Positions 50,098 through 61,924 are shown, counted from the first letter of the stretch. The stretch: DNA of 64,000 bases from Piromyces finnis (GCA_002104945.1 MCFH01000096.1:35032-99031); one strand, 5' to 3'. A program made the numbers and translations. Notes: generated from the sequence alone by a model not told the origin.

Positions 50098-51006
50098 ATG
50101 AGTACGGGAGCTGATAAATCTATTGACTTTGCTAAATTAATGAAGGAATTAAAGCATGTCACTAGATTAACCGAAGATAATTTGGACATTAAGACTTGGT
50201 ATAGTCAATTAAAGTATTGGACTATGCTTCAAGATGTTAAAAGTCCAAAAATGGTGTTTCTAGCTTGTTTGTTTACTACTACAGGAACACCAAATGAACT
50301 TATTCAAGAGTTGAATCCTAATAAGGACTTCGAAAGTGATGAAGACAGTGAAGATAGTGATGAAGAAGATGAAGGTAGAGGAAAGAGAAGAGCTCACTAC
50401 CCTTCCCTTAAAAAGATAGTCACTATGTTAGAAGAATTTTATGGAGTAAAGGAAGATCAAATAGAACTTCTCAAGGAGCTTAGGGATATGCGAATCAAAA
50501 AGAATGAAAAAGTAAAAGACTTCAACATAAGGTACCGTTCCTTGTATGTCAAACTAGACAAGAAGCGTAGAAGGAAAGTAGATGTTGAAGATTACTTAGA
50601 TTCCATTGAGCCTAACTATAAAGCCTGGGAAAATGTGCGTAGGGAAAAAGAAGTTACCTTAGCAGAAGCCTACAAGCTTGCCGAAGATGGGGACAGACTA
50701 AATTTAAGAAATCGTCATAAAGCTAACAATTATGATGTATCCACCTCTTCTAACTCTGATAAAAGATATAAAAATAAATATGAAAGAAAAGAAGATAGCT
50801 ATGAAAGGAACAAGAAGCCAACAATAGCGAATTATGGTAATGATAAGAAAGATCCTATGAATGAGTTGACGGAGAAAATGAGAAACTTAACTATCAAAAC
50901 TTGCTACTTTTGCAACGAGAAGGGACACTTTCAATATCATTGTCCTAAACTGAGTGCCATAGTAGAAGAAAACAAACAAAAGGCCAGAAAAGGTCATTTA
51001 AATTAG
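50098..51006 (+). CDS. gag: Gag of element A, array unit 2
   Basis: Same 302-residue protein as unit 1, including the zinc knuckle and the terminal slippery heptamer (50997-51003). No amino-acid difference between units was found, which places the duplication very recently or makes it an assembly product. Confidence 0.92.
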   Translation: MSTGADKSIDFAKLMKELKHVTRLTEDNLDIKTWYSQLKYWTMLQDVKSPKMVFLACLFTTTGTPNELIQELNPNKDFESDEDSEDSDEEDEGRGKRRAHYPSLKKIVTMLEEFYGVKEDQIELLKELRDMRIKKNEKVKDFNIRYRSLYVKLDKKRRRKVDVEDYLDSIEPNYKAWENVRREKEVTLAEAYKLAEDGDRLNLRNRHKANNYDVSTSSNSDKRYKNKYERKEDSYERNKKPTIANYGNDKKDPMNELTEKMRNLTIKTCYFCNEKGHFQYHCPKLSAIVEENKQKARKGHLN

Positions 51007-54000
51007 ATAGTGGGAGAAGAAGCACTCCCAGTAATCCAAAAATAGCTTCACTTAATAACAGTTCAGTTGATAATAATGAGTACTCTGAATATTCTGAGTA
51101 TTCTGACTTATCAGATAATGAAGAAATATCTTCTATTGAAGATAAAATTATTGCTGCAGCTAAAAGAAAAGCTAATGATGAAGAAGACTCTTCCAAGAAA
51201 AGAGTACAAAAATCATTAAAAGAAGACCCAAGACCAATAGTTACCCCTGCTACTAGGAAGCAACAAGAACGTGAACTCAGTAATGAGAGTTTAGAATCAG
51301 GTTCACCATCACAACCCAAGAACCAACTTGACACGTCTGTTCTGAGTCAACCTAATATTAACAAGGAAAAAGAGAAAAGTAAAAGACTCAGAGAAAAACA
51401 AAGAAGTAAACCACCAACCCCCATAAATAAAGACGAAAGAGAAGAAAACGAAGATATGGAGGTCAGTATTGATACGGAAGATAAAGTAGAAGTAGAAAAA
51501 GCTAAAAAGAAAAATACAGATATTCTACCGACGTTATTGAAAATGACTAAAGATAAAGAAAAAGATAAAACTAAAGAGGAGAAAGTCACACGTAATATCC
51601 AAATGAGAGGTGATACCAGTGATTATGATATTTTTGAAGATTTAAACACAGCTAAATGTGATATTACTTATGGACAGTTATTTAATGTATGCCCAAAAAT
51701 AAGAACACAACTTTCCCAAGGACTAAAGTTAGAGAAAGTACTAGGCAAGGTATCAGGTGCATTAAATAACATAGTAGCTACTACAACCTTATTAAATAAT
51801 ATCAACCATGACTATATAAGTAAGAATAATGAAGCTTCAGAAGAAGATATAGCAATGGTGGATGCGACTGTGGATGGGATACCAGGAAAACTACTGGTGG
51901 ATACGTGTAGTAACTTAAATGTTATTACATCTTCTTTTTACAAAAGACTACCAAAGGAATATGAAGTGGTAGGAATAAGCAAAGGACGTATTCGACTAGC
52001 TACTACTGATGAAGAATACTCTGAGGGTACTGTGGTGCGTATACCAGTTAGAATAGGAGAGGTAGAACTAGTGGTTGACTTCAGAATACTTGAAAAAGAA
52101 GAACCGTTCTATGATATGTTAATAAATTATAAAACTCAAGTAGATAATTTATTATATATAAATCCAGTAACCAAGAGCTTATGTCAAGTGAAAGAAAGAG
52201 GTGTAGTAGAAGAAATAGTACCTATCAATAACCAATATTATAATGAAGGAAAATTGGTATGTACTATTAAGAAGATACCAGATGGAGATACTAAAAGCTT
52301 GAAGTCTATTGAAGGTTTACCACCTCAGGAGTATATACACAATGAGATATTCTTGAACACCTTACCAAAAGATAAACGGAAAGAAATACTCCGACTTTTG
52401 GAAGAAAACTTAGAGATTATTGCGACGTCTTCTGAGGAATTAACGCCTTCTAAATTATCACCACATAAAATAAATCTAAAGGCTGGTGTAAAACCAGTTA
52501 AACAAAGAGCTTATAGGTTAACTAAATTTAAATCAGATATACTAAAAGAAGAGTTAACTAAGCTAATAGAAAAAAAGTTAATAGAGCCGTCCTATTCAGA
52601 ATGGTCCTCCCCTGTAGTTCTGGTTCCAAAACATAATGGTAAGTGGAGAATGTGTGTGGACTATAGGAGAGTGAACGACCTCACGGAAAAGGACTCTTAT
52701 TCACTCCCCTATATTGATGAAATATTTGATAGTCTGAACGGAGCCAAAATATTCACTACTATGGACTTATATTCAGGTTATCATCAAATTTCTATGCATG
52801 AGGAAAGCACTGAGGTTACTAGTTTTACTACCAAGTTTGGTAACTATCAGTTTAAGGTCATGCCGTTTGGGTTAACTAATGCACCAGCAACTTTTCAGAG
52901 GGAAATGAATAAGATATTATTTCCTTTAATAGGAAATTGTGTATATAATTTTATTGATGATGTACTCATATATTCCAAGAGTGTGGAAGAACACATGGAA
53001 CATATTAAGAGAGTATTTGAAATATTGAAAGAAAATGAATTAAAAATAAATCTTGAGAAATGTAGTTTTATGAAGGAAGAAGTAAATGTATTAGGTCACA
53101 GGTTATCTACTAAAGGTTTGAGTCCTTTGGAAAGTAAAATAGAAGCCATAAGGAAGTGGGAAGCTCCAGGAAATATTCATGAGTTACGTTCGTTTTTGGG
53201 TGCAGTAGGATATTATCGAAATTTTATTCCTAATTATTCTCAAGTAACCGCGCCCTTATGTGAGTTATTAAAGAAAAATGTACGATATAAATGGGAAGAA
53301 AAACATGAAAAAGCATTTAAAGTATTAAAAGAAAAACTGATAAACGCTCCCATTTTAAAGTTTCCTGAATTTGATAAGCCTTTTATCATACGTACGGACG
53401 CGTCGTATGAAGGAGTGGGTGGTGTTTTATTACAAGAAGATGAAACTAACAAAATAGAACACCCTGTACATTATATTAGTCGAAGTCTTAGTAAAGCGGA
53501 GAAGAACTATGGAATAACAGAGTTAGAAGGTGCTGCGTTATTCTTTTGCGTGAGTAAGTTAAAACCTTATATTTTAGGAAACCCGTACACTACTATGGTT
53601 TATACGGACCATAAACCACTTTTGGGTTTATTTAAAAATAAGGAACCAAATAGTGCACGTCACAACAGATGGTGTCTTACAGTAAGTCAGTTGGATATTG
53701 ATATTCAATATGATAAAGGAAAGAATAATGTTATAGCTGATGCATTATCAAGAATGAAGAATAAAGAGGAGAAAAAGATACTGGTAACAAAAATTAATAA
53801 AACTAATAATGAAGAGTTATTAACCAAAGTTATTAAGGAGTTTATAGCTGAAAAATTTACTACCGTAGATGGGAAGGACTATTTCGTAGATGGTAATAAC
53901 TTACGTCAGCTAATATCTACTGTAGAAGAAAAAGTAAAGTTAATATTTCAAGCACATAACGTAGGTCATGAAGGTTATTATAAGACTTATCAAAGGTTAA

Positions 54001-54974
54001 AGAAAAATTATTATTGGAATGATATGATAGCGGATATTAAAAGAATTATTAGCAAGTGTGAGAAGTGTCAAGTAAATAGACCACAACCTTATCCAGAACC
54101 AACTGAGGACAAAGCTACTAAAGTGGAAGGACCATTTGTACATCTAGGTTTGGATATTATTGGGCCATTACCTAAGACAAGAAATAGTAAACAATATATA
54201 ATAGTCATAGTTGACTATTTTACTAAATGGGTAGAAGCCGAAGCGGTGGAAACTGTTACTTCTCTGGACGTGATAAAGTTTTTAATAAATGTGTTTGCAA
54301 GACATGGGGTACCACAAGTTATTACTACAGATAATGGAACTCAATTTACCTCAGATATGACAAAGATATTTCTAGACCTATATGACGTATATGTGAAGTT
54401 CACAGTTCCCTACCACCCTGAAAGTAATGGATTAACAGAAAACCGAAATAAGGAAATTGGGAAACTTTTAAGACTTTTAGGGAAAGAAAATAAAGACTGG
54501 GATGAAGTTCTACCTTCCGCGCTTTGGGCCTTAAGAACTACAAAGAATACGGCTACGAAACATTCAAGTTTTGAGCTAGTTTATGGTAGGGAAGACCAAC
54601 AACCTTTTGATATAGCTGCCCGACCCACTAAAGATCAAAACAAGAGTTCCGATGAAATTCTTTTGGAAAAGTTTATAAATCACTACCGATGGACCCTAGA
54701 AGCTGCTGAAAATGTAAAGACGGCTAATAAATATTGGTCTATGAGAAGAGAAGAAAAATTAAGTATGAATCAAGCTAAGAAAATAAAAGTAGGTGACCTA
54801 GTTTTGGTAAGAAACTTCAGTAGAACAAAATTGGAACCTTACTTTGTAGGACCTCTCAAAGTGGTCCAGAAACAGTTCAATACAGTAGTCTTAGCAGACC
54901 CAGAAACTGGAGTACTAATGAACAGAAATGTACATTTCAAAAATGTCGTTAAATATAACTCAGCAACGGAGTAG
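50997..54974 (+). CDS. pol: Pol of element A, array unit 2
   Basis: Identical in sequence to the unit 1 Pol (DTCS protease, FIDD RT, RNase H, HHCC and DDE integrase), entered by the same -1 heptamer; first ATG at 51456. The stop is followed by 24 bp including the polypurine tract and then LTR 3, a compact end with almost no 3' UTR, unlike J, B and E. Confidence 0.93.
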   Translation, partial: FKLDSGRRSTPSNPKIASLNNSSVDNNEYSEYSEYSDLSDNEEISSIEDKIIAAAKRKANDEEDSSKKRVQKSLKEDPRPIVTPATRKQQERELSNESLESGSPSQPKNQLDTSVLSQPNINKEKEKSKRLREKQRSKPPTPINKDEREENEDMEVSIDTEDKVEVEKAKKKNTDILPTLLKMTKDKEKDKTKEEKVTRNIQMRGDTSDYDIFEDLNTAKCDITYGQLFNVCPKIRTQLSQGLKLEKVLGKVSGALNNIVATTTLLNNINHDYISKNNEASEEDIAMVDATVDGIPGKLLVDTCSNLNVITSSFYKRLPKEYEVVGISKGRIRLATTDEEYSEGTVVRIPVRIGEVELVVDFRILEKEEPFYDMLINYKTQVDNLLYINPVTKSLCQVKERGVVEEIVPINNQYYNEGKLVCTIKKIPDGDTKSLKSIEGLPPQEYIHNEIFLNTLPKDKRKEILRLLEENLEIIATSSEELTPSKLSPHKINLKAGVKPVKQRAYRLTKFKSDILKEELTKLIEKKLIEPSYSEWSSPVVLVPKHNGKWRMCVDYRRVNDLTEKDSYSLPYIDEIFDSLNGAKIFTTMDLYSGYHQISMHEESTEVTSFTTKFGNYQFKVMPFGLTNAPATFQREMNKILFPLIGNCVYNFIDDVLIYSKSVEEHMEHIKRVFEILKENELKINLEKCSFMKEEVNVLGHRLSTKGLSPLESKIEAIRKWEAPGNIHELRSFLGAVGYYRNFIPNYSQVTAPLCELLKKNVRYKWEEKHEKAFKVLKEKLINAPILKFPEFDKPFIIRTDASYEGVGGVLLQEDETNKIEHPVHYISRSLSKAEKNYGITELEGAALFFCVSKLKPYILGNPYTTMVYTDHKPLLGLFKNKEPNSARHNRWCLTVSQLDIDIQYDKGKNNVIADALSRMKNKEEKKILVTKINKTNNEELLTKVIKEFIAEKFTTVDGKDYFVDGNNLRQLISTVEEKVKLIFQAHNVGHEGYYKTYQRLKKNYYWNDMIADIKRIISKCEKCQVNRPQPYPEPTEDKATKVEGPFVHLGLDIIGPLPKTRNSKQYIIVIVDYFTKWVEAEAVETVTSLDVIKFLINVFARHGVPQVITTDNGTQFTSDMTKIFLDLYDVYVKFTVPYHPESNGLTENRNKEIGKLLRLLGKENKDWDEVLPSALWALRTTKNTATKHSSFELVYGREDQQPFDIAARPTKDQNKSSDEILLEKFINHYRWTLEAAENVKTANKYWSMRREEKLSMNQAKKIKVGDLVLVRNFSRTKLEPYFVGPLKVVQKQFNTVVLADPETGVLMNRNVHFKNVVKYNSATE

Positions 54975-54998
54975 CTTGAGTTTTAACGAAGGGCATTC

Positions 54999-55857
54999 TG
55001 TTAAGGAATGAACATAAATAGTTGAATTAGCTAGAATTTTAGGAATTAACCTTCAACTATTTATATTCCTTACTAGTGTTTAACTCTATTTTTAAAATAT
55101 AAAAATTATAATATATAATTTTTATACATTTTTCTAGTAATTATTAATATTTTTATTATATAGTTATATTATTTGTATATAGTTATTTAAGACCTTTATT
55201 ATTAGTATTAGTATAATTACTTATAATATTTTATACTTATAAATTTTACAAAATTTTACTATTAAAATAGTTATAGGTATTTTATTATTATTTAAGGTTT
55301 ATTTTATTAATTAACCTTATTGTATAATATTTTATAATTTGAAATTATGACATAGAATTTAATTATAATTTTTACTAAAAGAGGCAACTGTTACACACAA
55401 AACAGAAGATACCTCGACAGAAAAATTATTATTTATGTCTAAAAAAGGGCATAATTAATTGAATAATATAATTTTATTATATGTCATAATTAAATATATA
55501 ATATATGATATGCAAAAATGTTACACATATCATAAATTAAAATTTTATTAATTATAAATTAAAAATTTTTCTATTCAAATATTAAGAGATTATTCATAAT
55601 ATATATTAAGGATTTAATTAATATATGTTACAGTGAATGATCCATATATTATGAATGAAATCAATTTAAATCCTTAGCTATCCAAAACCATTAAATTTCA
55701 AATAATGGATAGTTGGAAAAAGTACGAGGATTTTTGAGAAAATTTTTAAAAAATTGAAAAATCAAAAATAAATTAAATGAATAAAAATTAAAATTAAATA
55801 AATTTTTATTTTTATAACTATTCAAGTGTTTTGTGATATCTTATTTGAACCGTAGCA
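54999..55857 (+). repeat. LTR-A 3 of array
   Basis: 859 bp; differs from LTRs 1 and 2 by small changes in the A/T runs near 55740-55755. Followed by TTG and a 16-bp LTR-B-like start TGTCACAATAACATAT (55861-55876), then 49 bp of unassigned AT-rich DNA. Confidence 0.92.
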
Positions 55858-55925
55858 TTGTGTCACAATAACATATTGTAAAATATTGTATTAATAGAAT
55901 AATGTATTTAATTGTGAAGATATTA

Positions 55926-56959
55926 TGTAAAAGTTTTACTAAACTTATAATTTAATATTAAAATATTAAATTAAATAAAAGGTTAAAAGATAACTAGGTT
56001 AGAAAAAAAAATGTTTTATTAAAATAATCTTAATTGATTTATAAATGAATAATTATATTATGTATTATAGTTAAAATAATTCCTTTTTATTTTATTTAAA
56101 GAATATATATAATAATAAGATTATTTAATAGTAATACTTATTAAGTATTAATAAGATAATAATCTTTACAAAGATTTAATTCATAAAACTATTCTAAACT
56201 ATTTATACTATTTGTAATTTTACATTTAATAATAAAATAACTTTTCAATACATGATTATATTCATAATATATTTTATAATACTTAAACTAAACTTAAGAC
56301 TTATTCCTAATTATTAAAAAATAACTATTGTTTATAATATTCATAATATTAATTATTTCTTAATTATAATATAATTCATTGAATATAATATTAATAATTA
56401 TAATCCTCTAGTTCAAAGATTATAAATTATGTTATTGAAATAATTATTATAAAATAAAGTTAATTAGTTCCGGAAAATAATTTTAATTTAATTAAACAAT
56501 AATTTTTTATACTTTGAGTGAATGATTTATGTTTGATATATCAGGGGTGATCATTCTCTGAATAAACAATTAATCATTGCTAACAAAATATCTTTAAATT
56601 GGAATATCTCGTGAACCAGCAGAGATATTGACATGATTTTAAGATATGTTGTTTGTCTCGAGCGTGGCTTTCTAACGAACTTAATTATAACCAAAATATT
56701 TTTATTCAAAAATCGTCATTCGTTGAGGAGATACGCGTGTTTTTTCTTATTCCATTTTAACGATAAGGGTTAAAGTTATTTATTATAAAAATTATTAAGG
56801 GTTAAGGTCATATTTTAACCTTTTCTTAATTTTTAAATATTTCTTAATAAAATTTTATAATTTATTTGAAAATAAAATATTTGTTGATTTTGAATTTTCA
56901 TAAGTGATTTCACAATTCCAAGTGATCTTGAAATTGTAATTTCACTAGTATTCGTGACA
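55926..56959 (-). repeat. 3' LTR of decayed element D
   Basis: About 1034 bp in minus orientation, TGTCACGAATACTAG...ACTTTTACA, homologous to the solo LTR-D at 21209 over its ends but longer in the middle. The minus-strand purine tract GGCGGAGCGA (56960-56969) directly precedes it and links it to the pol gene at 57881. Confidence 0.82.
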
Positions 56960-56969
56960 TCGCTCCGCC

Positions 56970-57880
56970 AAAAAAAATCGAATACCAGGCGATTGGAATA
57001 ATATAAAATAAAGTTGTATAATAAAGTATAATTGAAATAAATTGAAGTAGTATATATTAAATATAAACCAATATATAGTTGTATGTGTAACATGAAATAA
57101 AATGGTAACTAAATAAAGAATATATTAAATATAATATGTTGAATATATTGCAATATATGAAATAAAATTAAAAAACATTTTCTTGTGTAACATTCAGTCA
57201 AATTCATAAAATTTTTGAAAGAAATGTTGAAATTTAAATTGATCATAGAGTGAAAAAATTGAAATTCGTACGAAAAATTAAAATTTGAATAAGAAATATT
57301 ATTCCTAGGATATTGAAACACTTTTTATTTTTGAAAAATGTTAACATTTGCTAAAATAATTGAAATTTCAAAAATTGATCAAATAAACTTTAATTAATAT
57401 GATTTTGAAAAAAAAAATTTTTGAAATTTTTGAAAAATTTTTAATAATAAAAAATTTTTTCATTAAATACAAAAAAAATTTTGAACTAAACTTTTTGAAA
57501 AAATGTCACTGAAGACTATTGATTTTAATGATCGATCGAGATGGTGACAATATTGAAATTGATACTATTGAATAGAGAATAAAATAAGCATTAACAACAT
57601 ATAAATATTTGTAATTGTACTGCTAAAATAAATTGAAAATTATTCTCTTTAAATATTTAATTTTCATTATAAAAATTTTGTGTTTTAAATTAAATAAATT
57701 GATAAAATTGTTGGATCAAAAATTATTGAATTGAAATTTAACATTCATAGAAAAAAAATTTTTGAAATTTGTGTTGAAATGTATTAGATGAGTAATACAA
57801 ATTATAATAAAACATAATGTTAGTGAAAGATATTAATAAATTTTTAAAAAAATAAAATTGTTGAAATGCAATTTAAAAAA
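56970..57880 (-). other. 3' UTR of element D
   Basis: AT-rich, no convincing frame. Frequent TTTTTGAAATTT-like words resemble the 3' UTR of element J (6290-6760). Confidence 0.55.
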
Positions 57881-59224
57881 TTAGATTTTGTGTTTTCTAA
57901 TACTTTTATTGAATTGAATTAATAATTCTTGATATCTTGGGTCACTTTCTATTACTGTAGCAGGAACCCAGTGCCAACTTAGGCGGTGTTTATAACGAAT
58001 TTTATATTCGTAGCGTTTATCTTTATAATTTGTCCTAAAGTCACCAATTTCTATAATTTCTGCATTAGTTTCTTTATATTTAAATCTATTTTTAAATTTA
58101 TCTGGCGTAGATACATAAGGTTCAAGTTCTGATATGTGAAATACAGGGTGGTGTTTTGGAAAAGGTGATTTTGAAATATCTATTTTATAATTACCATTGT
58201 TTAAAACTTCTAAAACCTTGTAAGGACCATACTTACGAGGCGCTAGTTTGGCATTTTCAGTAGTAGCAAAAGCAGGAGGTGCATGAATCCAAACTTTTTG
58301 TCCTTCATTCAATTCAGGAGCAATAATTCTTTTCTTATCGGCAGCTCTTTTGTATAAATCTTGAGATCTAAGCAAAACATCTTTAACTAAAAGGAAATTT
58401 TTACTAACATCTTTAATGTATTTAAAGTTTGAATCAGAACCTTGAAACAAAAAGACATCATCCATAGGTGGGTGGAATCCATAATTAATGAAAAATGGAG
58501 TTTGTTTTGTCGATTCATGAACTGTATTATTATAAACAAATTCAGCTAGATGTAACCATTCAATCCAGTCATCGTGGAAAAATGTTCTTGAATAGCAACG
58601 TAAATATTGTTCAATGAAAGAGTTACAACGTTCTACTTGACCAACGGTCTCATGGTGATCTGTGGTAGCTATTTTTGGCTTAACACGCAATTTTTCCATA
58701 ATTTCTATCCATAAAGCACTAGTAAATTGTGTTCCTCTGTCCGTATAAATATCTGTAGGTAGTCCATGGAGTTTAAAAATATTTTTTAGGAAAGCTTTGG
58801 CAGTTTCTTCAGCTGTAGGTATTTCTTTGAACGGAATAAGGTGAATCATTTTTGAAAAGCGATCTACAACAACCATTATAACGGAAAACTTTTTTGATTC
58901 AGGGAGACCACAAAGAAAATCGATTTCAATAGATTTCCAAGGGCGATCAGGAATTTCTAAAGGTCTTAAAAGATCATATCTTTTATGTCTATTAACTTTA
59001 TTTCTGGAACATTGTTCGCAAGAATTGACAAAATTTACGATATCTTGATGCATTTTGGGCCACCAAAAATTACGGTTAATTAGTTCTTCAGTTCTTCGAA
59101 TACCTAAATGTCCAGCAGTAGCGTTATCATGGTACCTGGTTAAAATATATACATGAAGTTTTTCTGGTACATAAATTAAATTATTATATAAAATTAAATT
59201 ATTTTTTATTTTAAATTTTTCCAT
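57881..59224 (-). CDS. integrase region of element D
   Basis: 447 residues from an internal Met, close to the J and H integrases: HHCC (HDNATAGHLGIRRTEEL...CEQCSRNK), DDE core residues in EIDFLCGLPESK, TDRGTQFTS and GQVERCNS, then KYGPYKVLEV, HPVFHISELEP and a chromodomain-like end (YEYKIRYKHRLSWHWVP). The frame is continuous upstream through RNase H as far as I read it, to a stop near 60247. It is intact as protein, but the element lacks a 5' half. Confidence 0.85.
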   Translation of the reverse strand: MEKFKIKNNLILYNNLIYVPEKLHVYILTRYHDNATAGHLGIRRTEELINRNFWWPKMHQDIVNFVNSCEQCSRNKVNRHKRYDLLRPLEIPDRPWKSIEIDFLCGLPESKKFSVIMVVVDRFSKMIHLIPFKEIPTAEETAKAFLKNIFKLHGLPTDIYTDRGTQFTSALWIEIMEKLRVKPKIATTDHHETVGQVERCNSFIEQYLRCYSRTFFHDDWIEWLHLAEFVYNNTVHESTKQTPFFINYGFHPPMDDVFLFQGSDSNFKYIKDVSKNFLLVKDVLLRSQDLYKRAADKKRIIAPELNEGQKVWIHAPPAFATTENAKLAPRKYGPYKVLEVLNNGNYKIDISKSPFPKHHPVFHISELEPYVSTPDKFKNRFKYKETNAEIIEIGDFRTNYKDKRYEYKIRYKHRLSWHWVPATVIESDPRYQELLIQFNKSIRKHKI

Positions 59225-60747
59225 TTTTCTGAAAGGTCTGTAAAAGTAACCTTGATTAGCATTATTAGGACTAAAGTAAAGATAAATATTATTCGCATTT
59301 TCATCATCCTTATAATTTTCTATTATTTGATCAATGAGAGAACCAACAATACCAACAAAACATGGAGTATCGGGAACGTTTTTATAATCTAATATATGTT
59401 CTGGTTTAGGTTCAACATTATTTTTCTCGTAATCAGGTCTTCTTGATAAACTATCAGGTTTACCATTTTTTCTTCCTTGGCGGTATATTAATTGAAAATT
59501 ATATTCTTGGAAAAATAAATGCCAACGATGTTGACGTTGGTTTCCGACTTTACCACCTAAGGTGTATAGAAGGTTTTTATGGTCAGTAAAAACGGTTACT
59601 TGGTATTTAGCACCTAGTAATAAATGTCTCCAGGTAGAAAATGCACATTTTATAGCTAAAAGTTCCTTTTCAGTAATTGAATAATTTAATTCAGCATTGT
59701 TTAAACATCTTGAATAATATGCTACAGGATGTAATTTGTTATCTTCATCCTTTTGAGAAAGTATACAACCAATGGCAAAATTACTAGCATCGCATTCGAC
59801 AATAAATGGTTTGGTTGGATCTGGATGTAATAAAATAGGTGAAGAGATTAGTCTCTTTTTTAATTCTAAAAATGAGTTATTACATTTATCATTCCAATTA
59901 AAACTAGTATTTTTCTTTGTTAAATTGTGAAGCGGTTTAGCAATAGTAGCAAAATCTTTTATAAATCTTCTATAATAGTTGCATAATCCAACAAAGCGTT
60001 GAACATCTTTTACACAATTAGGTGTAGGCCATTCTTGGACAGATTTAATTTTCTTTGGATCAGTAGATATACCATTGCCTGATATAACGTGTCCTAAAAA
60101 TTCAACTTCTGGCTTGTGAAATTCACATTTCTTTAATTTAGCAAATAAATTATTTTTGAGCAGTGTTTGGAGAACAGTACGAACATGTTGTATATGTTCA
60201 TCTAATGTTTCCGAGTAAATCAGAATATCATCTAAATATAAAATAACAAATTTTTTCTAAATAGGGCGTAATACTGAATTAATAAATGATTGAAATGTAG
60301 CAGGGGCATTTCTTAGACCAAAAGGCATTACTAAATATTCATAGTGACCATATTTAGTTCTAAAAGCTGTCTTATATTCGTCTCCTTCACGAATACGCAC
60401 TAAATTGTAAGCAGAACGAAGATCTAATTTTGAAAAAAATTTAGCACCTTTCACTCTTTCGATAATATCAGTAATTAGAGGAAGTGGGTAAGAATTGCGA
60501 ATTGTAACTGCATTTAATTTTTTGTAATCAATACAAAGACGTAACGATCATCCTTCTTTTTCTGAAATAAAACAGGATAACCAGCTGGAGATTCAGATGG
60601 TCTAATGAATCCTTTCTTGAGATTTCATCTATGTATTCTTAAGAACTTGGGATTCATCTTCAGATAGAGGATATATAGGACCATAATGTAAAGAAGCATC
60701 TTTTTGTAAACGATTTTACAATCCGTTAGCCTATGTGTGGTAGTTTA
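59225..60747 (-). pseudogene. RT and RNase H of element D, frameshifted
   Basis: RNase H (VECDASNFAIG, TEKELLAIK, TDHKNLLYT) and the RT thumb and palm (ILYLDDILIYS near 60200-60240) are open. A TAG near 60247, produced by two small compensating indels, cuts the palm. The segment 60257-60454 ([20 protein letters not shown]) is open again. At 60540-60740 several single-base losses disrupt the RT finger motifs ([12 protein letters not shown] region, GPIYPL region). No functional RT can be made. Confidence 0.85.
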
Positions 60748-61338
60748 TGTAAAGTCGACACAGAAAGAATAGATTAGGATATCTATTCTATTACAATAAC
60801 ACTAAATTTAAATAAAAATAAAAATGTTTTATTAAAAATATCTTTTATTATAATAGAATTTAATAAAACAATTACATCGATAAAATGATGAAAAATATCT
60901 TCTATTTATATTTTTCCTAAATACATTTATATAATATAACTATTATTCTTATATATTATTATTTAAAATCTACACTAAAAATTTAATTATTAATAAATAT
61001 TAAACTATAACTATTTTTAGTAAAATACAATTGGCAATTCAAATTAAGTACTATTTAATTTGAATATGTGCCCATGTATTATTGATATATTAATCATTTA
61101 TTATTTATCTATTTCTAAAAAAAACAATACTAAAACTAGGGATTTAAATTGAGAATATTAATTTACTTGTTAAAACATTAAAAATAAATTATAATTTATT
61201 TTGTTTTAAACTTTAATTATTAATAAATAAATTATGTCTCATTTTCTTTTTCTGAATATAATTTGTGTAACTTAAACAATAATATTGTGGCTTAAGTTAC
61301 ATTAAAGATATCAAACAGAGGCGTTTGATATCTTTACA
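60748..61338 (-). repeat. 3' LTR of element F
   Basis: 591 bp with perfect 7-bp terminal inverted repeats TGTAAAG/CTTTACA. The minus-strand tract CTTAGAGAGAGAGAT directly precedes it. The second LTR lies outside the window. Confidence 0.72.
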
Positions 61339-61498
61339 ATCTCTCTCTCTAAGTCGAGCTCCTGCGAGATTAATTTATAAGGAATCTTTTCTCGAAGGAA
61401 TTTCAATTACAAATGGTTGGTATCTGTGCTTGATTAGATTACCAACTTTATTCTTTCTAATTTTCATGGAGGAGTCGTTCGACTTATATTTTGACTTT

Positions 61499-61879
61499 TT
61501 AGAGTTCTTTCAAACTCTTGTATAATTGTTTATCTGGAATCTGATCTTCAGAAATCCAAGTGGATTTGTCAAATCCTTTCCATGATAATTATAAAATGTT
61601 TCACCATTAACAGATTTCATCTTTTCAATTTTCTCTGGAATTTTTTTCAATTAAATCTGTGTTAAGGTGAATGTTCCTCTTCCTACGATTAGACCTGTCG
61701 TTAAACATGTTTTCAAAGTATGGTTCTAACAATGAAACATGAAAGACTGGATGACATCTCATTGTCTTTGGAAGTTTCAATTTGAAAGCGAGAGAACTAA
61801 CTTTTTCAATTATCTCAAATGGACCAAGCATTTGAGGTGCTAATTTTCTCTTTAGGTTAGTTCCAGGAGAATCTTTCAA
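61499..61879 (-). pseudogene. integrase C terminus and chromodomain of F, frameshifted
   Basis: The first part (61625-61879) reads LAPQMLGPFEIIEKVSSLAF, then HPVFHVSLLEPY, the GPY/F and HPVFH segments. A shift in an A run near 61645-61652 then moves the frame to one with a chromodomain-like TFYNYHGKGF...STWISEDQIPD and a stop at about 61499. A further shift near 61880-61925 separates it from the integrase core. Confidence 0.75.
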
Positions 61880-61924
61880 TAACCATACCTCTTTCCCACT
61901 TCGAACTCCGGGGAATCATTCTCT

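Larger units (their letters stand above)
42649..55857 (+). mobile_element. tandem array of element A: LTR-int-LTR-int-LTR
   Basis: Two complete internal regions share the middle LTR; the period is exactly 6175 bp (LTR starts 42649, 48824, 54999). Proteins of the two units are identical. Such arrays arise by LTR-LTR recombination between copies or sister chromatids. The outer flanks (TTTTG left, TTGTG right) do not form a clean target duplication. Confidence 0.93.
55926..60747 (-). mobile_element. decayed, 5'-truncated Ty3/gypsy element D
   Basis: Minus strand: RT (N terminus broken), RNase H, integrase, a 920-bp AT-rich 3' UTR, polypurine tract and 3' LTR. It is cut at 60747 by the 3' end of element F, which appears to have inserted into D's RT gene; the rest of D would lie beyond F, outside the window. 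Confidence 0.82.

Noticed and set aside
55861-55876. LTR-B insertion after the A array
   Set aside because: Only 16 bp match the LTR-B start and the sequence then diverges; too short to call an element, noted only as a possible recombination scar.
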